From Flaviramulus basaltis (GTDB taxonomy: Bacteria > Bacteroidota > Bacteroidia > Flavobacteriales > Flavobacteriaceae), in contig NZ_FPKV01000003.1 in assembly GCF_900114265.1 (NCBI RefSeq), positions 1 to 64,000 of the forward strand: DNA of 64,000 nt. The letters run 5' to 3'. The translations under genes and the position numbers were made by a program. Below are positions 1 through 8,017 of the stretch, piece after piece (the first letter of the stretch is position 1; every line of letters begins with the position of its first letter). The notes under the pieces were generated by a model. That model worked only from the letters and a program-made list of their open reading frames with translations, did not search any database and had not been told where the DNA came from.

Positions 1-269
1 AAAGTAGATTGTCCATTATAAGTGATTTCTTTGGCTTGATAACCCACGTAAGTAAAGACAATAATATCTCCATTTTTAACTTCAATTTGGTAGTTCCCAT
101 CAAAGTCTGATGATGTGCCTGTGGCTGTTCCCTTTATCACAACATTAACCCCAGGAAGTGGTATGGAGGTGGATTGTTCTGTTACTGTTCCTTTAAGCGT
201 ATTTTGGCCGAATAAAAAAACAGGCAAAATAAGCATAAAAAACAGTAATCGTTTAGTGTTTTTTTTCAT
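1..269 (-). CDS. SusC/RagA-type TonB-linked outer-membrane receptor, N-terminal part only
   Basis: Reading the minus strand from the ATG at 269 gives a signal peptide (MKKNTKRLLFFMLILPVFLFGQ) and then a carboxypeptidase-D-like regulatory domain with LKGTVTE, PLPGVNVVIKGT, TSSDFDGNYQIEVKNGD and FTYVGYQ. This is the classic start of SusC-family receptors, which import oligosaccharides with a SusD lipoprotein. About 89 codons are visible; the rest lies beyond the left edge, so the plug and barrel cannot be checked. Its position, divergent from a LacI regulator and a maltose operon, suggests an alpha-glucan substrate (inference). Confidence 0.88.
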   Translation of the reverse strand, partial: MKKNTKRLLFFMLILPVFLFGQNTLKGTVTEQSTSIPLPGVNVVIKGTATGTSSDFDGNYQIEVKNGDIIVFTYVGYQAKEITYNGQST

Positions 270-302
270 AAAAATTAGTTTAATTAAATGTGTTTAGTCA
301 GT

Positions 303-322
303 TTATATTTTCACTTCTCATA
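303..322. repeat. 20-mer identical to 1641-1660, in the susC leader
   Basis: The sequence TTATATTTTCACTTCTCATA occurs here and again, base for base, at 1641-1660. Each copy starts within about 20 bases downstream of a TAnnTTTG box. Relative to the gene served the two copies have opposite orientations, which suits a protein-binding site better than a leader RNA element. Confidence 0.6.
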
Positions 323-323
323 C

Positions 324-331
324 CAAATCTA
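324..331 (-). promoter_or_regulatory. Candidate -7 element of the susC gene
   Basis: The minus strand reads TAGATTTG, matching the Bacteroidota -7 consensus TAnnTTTG. It lies 55 bases upstream of the susC ATG. No convincing -33 TTG box is seen. Confidence 0.4.
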
Positions 332-363
332 TGTAAAGAAATTGTAAAGGAATAATTAGATTT

Positions 364-391
364 TACGAAATTCGTAGCGAAAACGTTTTCG
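364..391. promoter_or_regulatory. LacI-type operator and adjacent second palindrome
   Basis: Positions 378-391 read CGAAAACGTTTTCG, a perfect 14-bp palindrome with the central CG typical of LacI/GalR operators. Immediately left, 364-376 reads TACGAAATTCGTA, six-base arms around a single central base. Both lie between the divergent susC and lacI-like genes, so the regulator encoded at 516 probably binds here and controls both directions (inference). Confidence 0.65.
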
Positions 392-464
392 TGTTGACAA
401 CTTTTCATTTTTTAACACTATTAATGATAAAAACACATAAACCAATCAATAGGGAATAATGTGA

Positions 465-472
465 TATCTTTG
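465..472 (+). promoter_or_regulatory. Candidate -7 element of the LacI-family gene
   Basis: TATCTTTG fits TAnnTTTG and lies 43 bases upstream of the ATG. The LacI-type palindrome is about 75 bases further upstream. Confidence 0.4.
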
Positions 473-515
473 TTAAATCCAATTAAAAAGTATTCTTAGA
501 AGTAAATTTTAAACA

Positions 516-1586
516 ATGAAACGAAAGATAACTTTAAAGCAAATAGCACGAGAATTAGATGTCTCAATATCAACAGTTTCAAAAGCTTTAAGTGGTAGTA
601 AAGAAATTAGTGAAGATACTACTCAAAAAATACAAGCTTTTGCAAAATTATATAATTACAGACCTAATAATATTGCCTTAAGTTTAAAAAATAGGAAAAC
701 AAAAACTATTGGAATTTTAATCCCTGAAATAGTACATCATTTCTTTTCAACGGTTATTCGAGGTATAGAATTAGTAGCTAATAAGCGAGGTTACAACGTT
801 ATTGTAGGATTGTCAAACGAGTCATTTACCAAAGAAATTATCAATATGGAAATGCTCGCAAATGGTAGTATTGATGGGTTTATTTTATCAATTTCTAAAG
901 AAACATTACTTAAACAAGATTATCATCATTTTAATGCTACTATAAATCAAGGGATGCCTATTGTTATGTTTGACAGAGTTGTAAATGAAATAAAATGTGA
1001 TAAAGTAATTGTTGATGATTATAAAGGTTCTATAAAAGCTGTAAATATGCTTATTGAAAAAGGATCTAAAAACATTGCTCTAATAACAACTATGGATTAT
1101 GTAAGTGTTGGTAAATTAAGAACTCAAGGCTATTTAGAAGCTCTTGAAGCTAGCAAAATAGTGCCTGATTCTAATTTGATTTTAAAAATAGATGATAGTC
1201 TAGTGGACGAAGATTTAGAGGATTTAGAAAATGAAATTGAACAATTTTTTAAATCTAATAATAAAATTGATGGTGTTTTTGCTGTAAACGAATTGTATGC
1301 TGTAACCGCTATGAAAGTAGCAAGAAAACTAGGTTTAAGTATACCTGATGATATACAAGTTATTGGATTTACAGATGGTGTGTTATCTAAACATGCTACA
1401 CCAAGTTTAACAACGGTAAGTCAACATGGTCAAAAAATTGGAGAGCAATCCGCAGATTTACTTATAGATAGATTAGAGCTAGAAGAAGACGAAAGTCTGG
1501 ATTATACTGATGAAAATGAAAGGAATGAAAATTTCAAAACAATAATCATTGAAACCGAAATTATTGAAAGAGAATCTACCAAATAA
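516..1586 (+). CDS. LacI/GalR-family transcriptional regulator of the maltose locus
   Basis: The 356-residue protein has the LacI layout. An N-terminal helix-turn-helix (about residues 4-28, ITLKQIARELDVSISTVSKALSG) is followed by the hinge helix region ending in YRPNNIALSLKNRKT. A periplasmic-binding-protein-like effector domain starts at TIGILIPEI and runs to about residue 340. Length is normal for the family. It is encoded first, directly before the transporter and phosphorylase genes and divergent from susC, as in other flavobacterial alpha-glucan loci. It probably senses maltose or a derivative and binds the palindrome at 378-391; the effector is inferred from context. Confidence 0.9.
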   Translation: MKRKITLKQIARELDVSISTVSKALSGSKEISEDTTQKIQAFAKLYNYRPNNIALSLKNRKTKTIGILIPEIVHHFFSTVIRGIELVANKRGYNVIVGLSNESFTKEIINMEMLANGSIDGFILSISKETLLKQDYHHFNATINQGMPIVMFDRVVNEIKCDKVIVDDYKGSIKAVNMLIEKGSKNIALITTMDYVSVGKLRTQGYLEALEASKIVPDSNLILKIDDSLVDEDLEDLENEIEQFFKSNNKIDGVFAVNELYAVTAMKVARKLGLSIPDDIQVIGFTDGVLSKHATPSLTTVSQHGQKIGEQSADLLIDRLELEEDESLDYTDENERNENFKTIIIETEIIERESTK

Positions 1587-1617
1587 AATATTTTTTAGAA
1601 AAAGTTAAAATCTTTTA

Positions 1618-1625
1618 TATATTTG
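1618..1625 (+). promoter_or_regulatory. Candidate -7 element of the maltose operon
   Basis: TATATTTG fits TAnnTTTG. It lies 94 bases upstream of the transporter ATG, predicting a leader of roughly 85 nt that contains the shared 20-mer and an inverted repeat. Confidence 0.4.
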
Positions 1626-1634
1626 CAAACAAAT

Positions 1635-1670
1635 CAAAACTTATATTTTCACTTCTCATAATAAGTTTTG
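1635..1670 (+). promoter_or_regulatory. Leader stem-loop carrying the shared 20-mer
   Basis: CAAAACTTAT (1635-1644) and ATAAGTTTTG (1661-1670) form a perfect 10-bp inverted repeat around a 16-base spacer. The 20-mer shared with the susC leader (1641-1660) fills the spacer and overlaps the left arm. The susC copy lacks the flanking arms. It could be an RNA hairpin or a protein site; no poly-T follows, so it is not a simple terminator. Confidence 0.5.
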
Positions 1671-1719
1671 GTAAGTAATATCGCTTATCAAATAGTATTA
1701 ATTTAACACATACTATTTA

Positions 1720-3084
1720 ATGAAAAAGCGCATTCTTAGTTTCTGGGAAATTTGGAACATGAGTTTCGGTTTTCTAGGAATTCAATTTGGTTTTGCACTA
1801 CAAGGAGGCTTTATGTCTCGTATTTTTCAAACGCTTGGAGCAGAAAAAGATGCTATTCCATTATTATGGATTGCTGCACCTTTAACAGGATTACTCGTAC
1901 AACCAATAATAGGTTATTTGAGTGATAGAACTTGGCATTCTCGTTTAGGCCGCCGCCGCCCTTATTTTTTAATAGGAGCTGTTTTAAGTTCTATTGCATT
2001 ATTTTTTGTGCCATATTCTCCAGCGCTTTGGGTTGCTGCAGGGTTTTTATGGATTCTTGATGCCTCTATAAATGTTTCAATGGAACCATTTAGGGCATTA
2101 GTTGCAGATAAATTAACCGAATCTCAACGTACATACGGTTTTGTTGTACAAACACTTGTGATTGGAATAGGAACTTGGGTTGCCAGTAATTTACCTTGGT
2201 TAGTTTCACAACTAGGTGTAAGTGATTCTGCTGCTTCTGGAATTATTCCAAACTCAGTTAAAGTAGCTTTTGCTATTGGAGCTTTTGTATTTTTAATAAG
2301 TATTCTTTACACAGTTTTTACGACATCTGAATATCCGCCTGAGGATATGGAAGAGTTTAAAAAAGAAAAATCAAAGAAAAATCAGTTCATTCCAGATATT
2401 CTAAATAATATAGGCAATATGCCTACAACTATGAAAAAATTGGGCGTGATTCAGTTTTTTTCATGGTTCGCTTTTTTTACGATGTGGAGTTTAGCAAATC
2501 CAGCACTTACAGAGCATGTTTATAATACAGCCGCTCCAATTCAATCTCTTTATGATATGAGTAATGCGGTTGAAGTATCAGCTTTTAACTCAGCGAATAC
2601 AGCCTTCCAGAAATCATCAAATTTAGTAGGTTCTGCCATGGGTATTTACGGATTATCTTCAATGGTATTTGCTTTATTATTAGTGCTATATACTTCAAAA
2701 AGAAAAATTAATAGAAAATATGTACATATGTTTTCTTTATTTCTGGGTGGTTTAGGATTTATTTTAATGTATTACGCGTCTCCCGAAAATTTAAAGTACT
2801 GTTTTGTACTAATTGGTTTAGCTTGGGGTAGTATACTTTCAATGCCTTATGCCATGTTATCTAGCTCTGTTGATCCAAAAAAAATGGGCATGTTTATGGG
2901 TATTTTCAATATGTTTATAGTAATTCCTCAAATTATTGCTGCGCTTGGAGGAATCAATTTTGTGTCAGGATTATTAGGAGACAAAGCTATAAACGCTATG
3001 ACAGTAGCTGGAATAAGTTTAATAATTGCAGGTTTATGTAATCTTTTAATTACTAATAAATCTGCAATTTCATATCAATCATAA
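1720..3084 (+). CDS. MFS-type sugar transporter (maltose permease-like, SLC45/GPH type)
   Basis: The 454-residue protein is polytopic, with about 12 hydrophobic segments. The loop after the second segment carries LSDRTW (67-72) and LGRRRPY (76-82), the motif of glycoside-cation symporters and SLC45-like carriers. Length fits the family. It begins a run of closely spaced genes; only 7 bases separate it from the mutase gene. Together with maltose phosphorylase this suggests inner-membrane uptake of maltose or short maltodextrins with a coupling ion. Substrate is inferred from context. Confidence 0.85.
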   Translation: MKKRILSFWEIWNMSFGFLGIQFGFALQGGFMSRIFQTLGAEKDAIPLLWIAAPLTGLLVQPIIGYLSDRTWHSRLGRRRPYFLIGAVLSSIALFFVPYSPALWVAAGFLWILDASINVSMEPFRALVADKLTESQRTYGFVVQTLVIGIGTWVASNLPWLVSQLGVSDSAASGIIPNSVKVAFAIGAFVFLISILYTVFTTSEYPPEDMEEFKKEKSKKNQFIPDILNNIGNMPTTMKKLGVIQFFSWFAFFTMWSLANPALTEHVYNTAAPIQSLYDMSNAVEVSAFNSANTAFQKSSNLVGSAMGIYGLSSMVFALLLVLYTSKRKINRKYVHMFSLFLGGLGFILMYYASPENLKYCFVLIGLAWGSILSMPYAMLSSSVDPKKMGMFMGIFNMFIVIPQIIAALGGINFVSGLLGDKAINAMTVAGISLIIAGLCNLLITNKSAISYQS

Positions 3085-3091
3085 TTAATTA

Positions 3092-3751
3092 ATGAATAAA
3101 ATAGGAGTTATATTCGATTTAGACGGTGTTATTGTAGACACTGCAAAATATCATTTTTTGGCTTGGAAAAATCTTGCTGATGATTTAGGTTTTGAGTTTA
3201 CAGAAGCTCATAACGAATTATTAAAAGGTGTAAGTCGTGTTAGATCATTAGAAATTTTACTTAGTATAGGAAATGTAAGTTTATCCGAAAGTAAAAAACA
3301 AGAATATCTAGTTAGTAAAAATGAAGATTATCTAAACTACATAACTAAAATGGGACCAGAAGAAATACTTCCTGGAGCCGAAAAATTATTAGATAATTTA
3401 GATGACTTAGGTATTAGTTATGTGTTAGGTTCGGCTAGTAAAAACGCACCTTTAATCTTAAAGCAAGTTAATTTGTTTGATCGATTTAAAGCAATTGTTG
3501 ATGGGAATAGTGTGTCTAAAGCAAAGCCAGATCCAGAAGTGTTTTTAATAGGTGCAGAAAAACTTAATCTTTCACCAGAAAAATGTATTGTTTTTGAAGA
3601 TGCCATTGCTGGTGTTGAAGCCGCTAATAAAGCAAATATGACTTCAGTAGGAATTGGAGATGAAGACACTCTTAATGAAGCAGATTATAATTTTAATAAC
3701 TTAACTGAAATCCCTAAGAATTTCTTCGAAAAATTTCTTTCAGAAAAATAA
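3092..3751 (+). CDS. pgmB: Beta-phosphoglucomutase (HAD superfamily)
   Basis: The 219-residue protein has the HAD nucleophile motif FDLDGVIVDT with Asp9 and Asp11, the alpha-helical cap that follows, GSASKN (motif II) and a late KPDPEVFL and FEDAIAGVEAA pair (motifs III and IV). Length matches beta-phosphoglucomutases. It converts beta-glucose-1-phosphate, the product of GH65 phosphorolysis, into glucose-6-phosphate. The phosphorylase gene follows after 10 bases, and this pairing strongly supports the assignment over a generic HAD phosphatase. Confidence 0.93.
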   Translation: MNKIGVIFDLDGVIVDTAKYHFLAWKNLADDLGFEFTEAHNELLKGVSRVRSLEILLSIGNVSLSESKKQEYLVSKNEDYLNYITKMGPEEILPGAEKLLDNLDDLGISYVLGSASKNAPLILKQVNLFDRFKAIVDGNSVSKAKPDPEVFLIGAEKLNLSPEKCIVFEDAIAGVEAANKANMTSVGIGDEDTLNEADYNFNNLTEIPKNFFEKFLSEK

Positions 3752-3761
3752 TATTAAAAAA

Positions 3762-6068
3762 ATGAATCAAGATTATATAAAACCAGACAATTGGTCAATT
3801 ATTGAAGAAGGCTTTGATGTAAATCGTGTTAAGTCATCCGAAAGTTTATTTAGCATTGGTAATGGAGCCATGGGACAACGTGCTAATTTTGAAGAAGAAT
3901 ACTCTGGCTCAACTTTTCAAGGAAGCTATATTGCGGGTGTTTATTATCCAGATAAAACACGTGTGGGTTGGTGGAAAAATGGATATCCAGAATACTTTGC
4001 TAAAGTATTAAATGCGCCAAATTGGATAGGAATTAATATTCAAGTTAATGGAGAGTCTTTGGATTTATTTACCTGTAAAAAAATAGAAAATTTTAGAAGA
4101 GAACTTAACATGAAAAAAGGTTGGTTGTCTAGAAGTTTTAAAGCGATTCTTAAAAACGACATAAAAGTTGAAGTTAAAACTAAACGGTTTTTAAGTTTAG
4201 ATTTAGATGAAATTGGAGCAATTAAATATGAAGTCACACCAATAAATAGTGATGCAGAAATTGTTTTTCAACCTTATATAGATTCGGGAATTACTAATGA
4301 AGATACCAATTGGGATGACAAGTTTTGGGACACTTTAAATGTGAGTCACAAAAATAACCAAGCATTTATTGAAGCTAAAACCATGAAAACAGATTTTTAT
4401 ACCTGTACATTCATGGAATCTCAAGTTTTTATTAATGGAAAATCTGTTTTAATTGAGCCTAACATTCAAGCGGATTCTAATGTGTCAATATTTAGTTATT
4501 CGCATCATGTAAAACAAGGTGAAACGTATGCTATTCATAAGTTTGGTGGTTATACTGTAGATAGAAATCATGATAAATCACAATTAGTTTCAGTAGCAAA
4601 ACGTGTTTTAGAAACAGCTACAGAAAAAGGGTTTAGTCAACTATTAGAAGATCAAAAACAAGCTTGGGAAACTATCTGGAGTATGTCTGATATTACAATA
4701 GAAGGTGATGTAAAAGCACAACAAGGTATTCGATTTAATATTTTTCAGTTAAACCAGACTTATTTAGGGAAAGATTCAAGATTAAATATTGGTCCAAAAG
4801 GATTTACTGGTGAGAAATACGGAGGAAGTACGTATTGGGATACAGAAGCATATTGTATACCATTTTACATGGCAACTAAAGACCAAAAAGTTGCTAGAAG
4901 TCTTTTAGAATATCGATATAATCATTTGGATAAAGCTATTGAAAATGCTGAGAAATTAGGTTTTTCAAACGGTGCCGCTTTATATCCAATGGTAACCATG
5001 AATGGTGAAGAATGTCATAACGAATGGGAAATTACTTTTGAGGAAATCCATAGAAATGGCGCTATTGCTTTTGCGGTTTATAATTATTACAAATACACAG
5101 GAGATTACAGTTATATTCCAGAAAAAGGATTAGAAGTGTTAATAGGAATTGCTCGTTTTTGGCAACAACGTGCTACGTTTTCAGCAGATAAAAACAAATA
5201 TGTTATTCTAGGAGTTACAGGGCCAAATGAATATGAAAACAATGTTAATAATAATTTTTATACCAATTATATAGCTAAATGGTGTATCAATTATGCATTG
5301 GAGAATATTCAAAAAATAAAGGTTGAATATCCAGCAGATTATAAGCGTATAATGGATAAAGTAAATCTATCAACTCCTGAATTAAATGATTGGAAAAAAG
5401 TAGCAGATAATATGTATTTTCCGTTTTCAGAAAAGCATAATGTTTATCTTCAACAAGACGGATTTTTAGATAAAGAACTAATAAAGGTTACAGATTTAGA
5501 TAATTCTCAACGACCAATTAATCAAAAATGGAGTTGGGACAGAATTTTACGTTCTCCTTATATAAAACAAGCTGATACTTTACAAGGATTTTACTTTTTT
5601 GAAGACGAATTTACAAATGAAGAATTAGAACGTCATTTCGATTTTTACGAACCATTTACTGTTCACGAAAGTTCATTGTCACCTTGTGTTCATAGCATTC
5701 AAGCAGCTAAATTAGGTAGAATGGAACAGGCCTATACTTTTTATTTACGTACCTCTAGATTAGATCTTGATGATTATAACCATGAAGTACACGAAGGTTT
5801 GCATATTACATCTATGGCAGGAACTTGGATGAGTATTGTTGAAGGTTTTGGTGGTATGCGTGTAAAAAATAACACTTTATATTTTGAACCTAAAATACCA
5901 GAACAGTGGAAAGAATATTCATTTAAAGTGAATTTTAGAAATCAGATTTTAAAGGTTAATGTTTCTAAAAATCAAACTCATTTTCAACTAGAAGGAACAG
6001 ATTCTTTGCAAATATCTGTTAATAGTAAAATGCTAACTATTACGCCTGATAATTTGGTAACCATTTAA
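3762..6068 (+). CDS. GH65 maltose phosphorylase (or related alpha-glucoside phosphorylase)
   Basis: The 768-residue protein has the GH65 layout: an N-terminal super-sandwich domain, an (alpha/alpha)6 catalytic barrel from about residue 315, and a C-terminal beta domain. The catalytic acid is Glu490 in VTGPNEYENN, close to Glu487 of the Lactobacillus maltose phosphorylase. IKQADTLQG (601-609) is the conserved phosphate-binding region. It would split maltose with phosphate into glucose and beta-glucose-1-phosphate in the cytoplasm; no signal peptide is present. Kojibiose or trehalose phosphorylase activity cannot be excluded, but the locus favours maltose. Confidence 0.92.
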   Translation: MNQDYIKPDNWSIIEEGFDVNRVKSSESLFSIGNGAMGQRANFEEEYSGSTFQGSYIAGVYYPDKTRVGWWKNGYPEYFAKVLNAPNWIGINIQVNGESLDLFTCKKIENFRRELNMKKGWLSRSFKAILKNDIKVEVKTKRFLSLDLDEIGAIKYEVTPINSDAEIVFQPYIDSGITNEDTNWDDKFWDTLNVSHKNNQAFIEAKTMKTDFYTCTFMESQVFINGKSVLIEPNIQADSNVSIFSYSHHVKQGETYAIHKFGGYTVDRNHDKSQLVSVAKRVLETATEKGFSQLLEDQKQAWETIWSMSDITIEGDVKAQQGIRFNIFQLNQTYLGKDSRLNIGPKGFTGEKYGGSTYWDTEAYCIPFYMATKDQKVARSLLEYRYNHLDKAIENAEKLGFSNGAALYPMVTMNGEECHNEWEITFEEIHRNGAIAFAVYNYYKYTGDYSYIPEKGLEVLIGIARFWQQRATFSADKNKYVILGVTGPNEYENNVNNNFYTNYIAKWCINYALENIQKIKVEYPADYKRIMDKVNLSTPELNDWKKVADNMYFPFSEKHNVYLQQDGFLDKELIKVTDLDNSQRPINQKWSWDRILRSPYIKQADTLQGFYFFEDEFTNEELERHFDFYEPFTVHESSLSPCVHSIQAAKLGRMEQAYTFYLRTSRLDLDDYNHEVHEGLHITSMAGTWMSIVEGFGGMRVKNNTLYFEPKIPEQWKEYSFKVNFRNQILKVNVSKNQTHFQLEGTDSLQISVNSKMLTITPDNLVTI

Positions 6069-6079
6069 AAAAAATAGTT

Positions 6080-8002
6080 ATGAAAAAATTAATCAGTTTA
6101 TACGTTTTAGGTATAATTGCTATTAATGTATCGTGTAAAAAACAAGATGATTTAACTATAAATAATAAACCATCTATAGTAGTTGAAAGTCATGATATTG
6201 AACGTGTAGAACCTGGAAATTGGTGGGTTGGCTTTAAAGACTCAGAGTTACAACTTTTAGTTAAACATCCAAATATTTCAGAAGCTGTACCAAGTATTTC
6301 TTATGCCGGTGTTTCAATAGAAAAAGTTAATAAAGCAGATAGTCCAAACTATTTGTTTATTGATTTAAATATTGCCAAAAACACAAAAGAAGGTAAATTT
6401 AATATCATTTTTAAGCAGGGAAATAAAGAGGATTTAATTCAGACGTACGAGTTAAAATCTAGAGTAAAGCCAGCCGAAGATTATATTGGTTTTAATAGTA
6501 GTGATGCGATTTATTTAATTACACCAGACCGTTTTGCAAATGGAGACGAATCAAACGATGTAAACACAAATCTATTAGAAAAAACGATTGATAGAAACAA
6601 TGATTATGGACGACATGGTGGCGATATAAAAGGTATTACAAACCATTTAGATTATATAAGCGATATGGGTTTCACGGCAGTTTGGCCTTGTCCTTTATTA
6701 ACTAACGATATGCCGGAAGCTTCGTATCATGGTTATGCCATGACCGATTTTTATCAAGTTGATCCTCGTTTTGGAACTTTAGAAGAGTACAAAGAATTAT
6801 CTAAAAAAGGACAGCAAAAAGGTATTAAGCTTATTATGGATCAAGTGGCGAATCATTGTGGTGTAGAACATTGGTGGATGAAAGATTTACCATTTAATGA
6901 TTGGGTAAATCAGCAAGAAGCCTTTGAAGATAATAAACCATTAAATAATTCAAACCATCGTCGTACTACAAACCAAGATTTATATGCGTCGCAAAGAGAT
7001 AAAGACGATATGACTCAAGGTTGGTTTGTGCCAACAATGCCAGATTTAAATCAGAAAAATCCATATTTAGCTAAATATTTAATACAAAATAGTATTTGGT
7101 GGGTAGAGACATTAGAATTAGGTGGTATTCGTCAAGATACATATCCTTATCCCGATAAAGACTTTATGAGTAATTGGGCTGGAGCAATAATGACCGAATA
7201 TCCAAACTTCAACATTGTAGGAGAAGAATGGAGTAGTAATCCATTATTAATTGGTTATTGGCAAGATGGTCATGAAAATAATGATGGATATGATTCTAAT
7301 CTAAGGTCTACAATGGATTTTGCAATGCAATCTAACATAAGTCAGGCGCTTAATGAAGCGGAGTCTTTTGATGGAGGTTTAATGAGAATGTATAATGGTT
7401 TGGCTAACGATTTTGCATATACAAGACCAAAAGACATTATGGCTTTTCCAGATAATCATGATATGAGTCGCATTTTTACTCAGCTAAAAGGCGATATTCC
7501 AAACACAAAAATGGCGTTAAATTACATACTTACTTTACCAAGAACGCCTCAAATATATTATGGTACCGAAATTTTAATGAACGATTTTGATAAACCTGGC
7601 GACCATGGTTTATTGCGAGGCGATTTTCCTGGAGGTTGGCAAGGTGATACTGTAAATGCTTTTACTGGAGAAAACTTAGCCGAAGCACAAAAAGACATGC
7701 AATCTTTTCTTAAAAAAGTATTGAGTTATAGAAAAGAGAGTAAAGCTATACATGAGGGAAAAACAATTCATTTTGCCCCATTTATGGGAACTTACTTTTT
7801 ATTTAGAATATTAGAAGATGAAGTTGTGGTTTTAATACTTAACAAAAATGAAGAACCAATAACTATAGATTTAAAACGCTATAACGAAATAGGTTTACAA
7901 GATAAAACCTTCAAAAACGTGATTACAGGCGAAGATTTTATCTGGAAAAATAGTATCGAATTAAAGGAAAGAGGAAGCATTTTATTAACTACAAAAATTT
8001 AA
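6080..8002 (+). CDS. GH13 alpha-amylase/neopullulanase-type lipoprotein (SusA-like)
   Basis: The 640-residue protein starts with a lipoprotein signal (lipid Cys19). Residues about 30-125 form a cyclomaltodextrinase-type N-terminal beta domain. The GH13 barrel shows DQVANH (254-259), GIRQD with nucleophile Asp353, VGEEW with acid Glu382, and PDNHD with Asp461. All three catalytic carboxylates are present. It would cut alpha-1,4 (perhaps also alpha-1,6) glucans at the cell surface or in the periplasm. It lies 11 bases after the phosphorylase gene, in the same apparent operon. Confidence 0.92.
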   Translation: MKKLISLYVLGIIAINVSCKKQDDLTINNKPSIVVESHDIERVEPGNWWVGFKDSELQLLVKHPNISEAVPSISYAGVSIEKVNKADSPNYLFIDLNIAKNTKEGKFNIIFKQGNKEDLIQTYELKSRVKPAEDYIGFNSSDAIYLITPDRFANGDESNDVNTNLLEKTIDRNNDYGRHGGDIKGITNHLDYISDMGFTAVWPCPLLTNDMPEASYHGYAMTDFYQVDPRFGTLEEYKELSKKGQQKGIKLIMDQVANHCGVEHWWMKDLPFNDWVNQQEAFEDNKPLNNSNHRRTTNQDLYASQRDKDDMTQGWFVPTMPDLNQKNPYLAKYLIQNSIWWVETLELGGIRQDTYPYPDKDFMSNWAGAIMTEYPNFNIVGEEWSSNPLLIGYWQDGHENNDGYDSNLRSTMDFAMQSNISQALNEAESFDGGLMRMYNGLANDFAYTRPKDIMAFPDNHDMSRIFTQLKGDIPNTKMALNYILTLPRTPQIYYGTEILMNDFDKPGDHGLLRGDFPGGWQGDTVNAFTGENLAEAQKDMQSFLKKVLSYRKESKAIHEGKTIHFAPFMGTYFLFRILEDEVVVLILNKNEEPITIDLKRYNEIGLQDKTFKNVITGEDFIWKNSIELKERGSILLTTKI

Positions 8003-8017
8003 ATACACACATAAATT

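Noticed and set aside
115-297. Plus-strand 60-codon frame at the left edge
   Set aside because: It lies opposite the SusC N-terminus, whose signal peptide and regulatory domain are clear.
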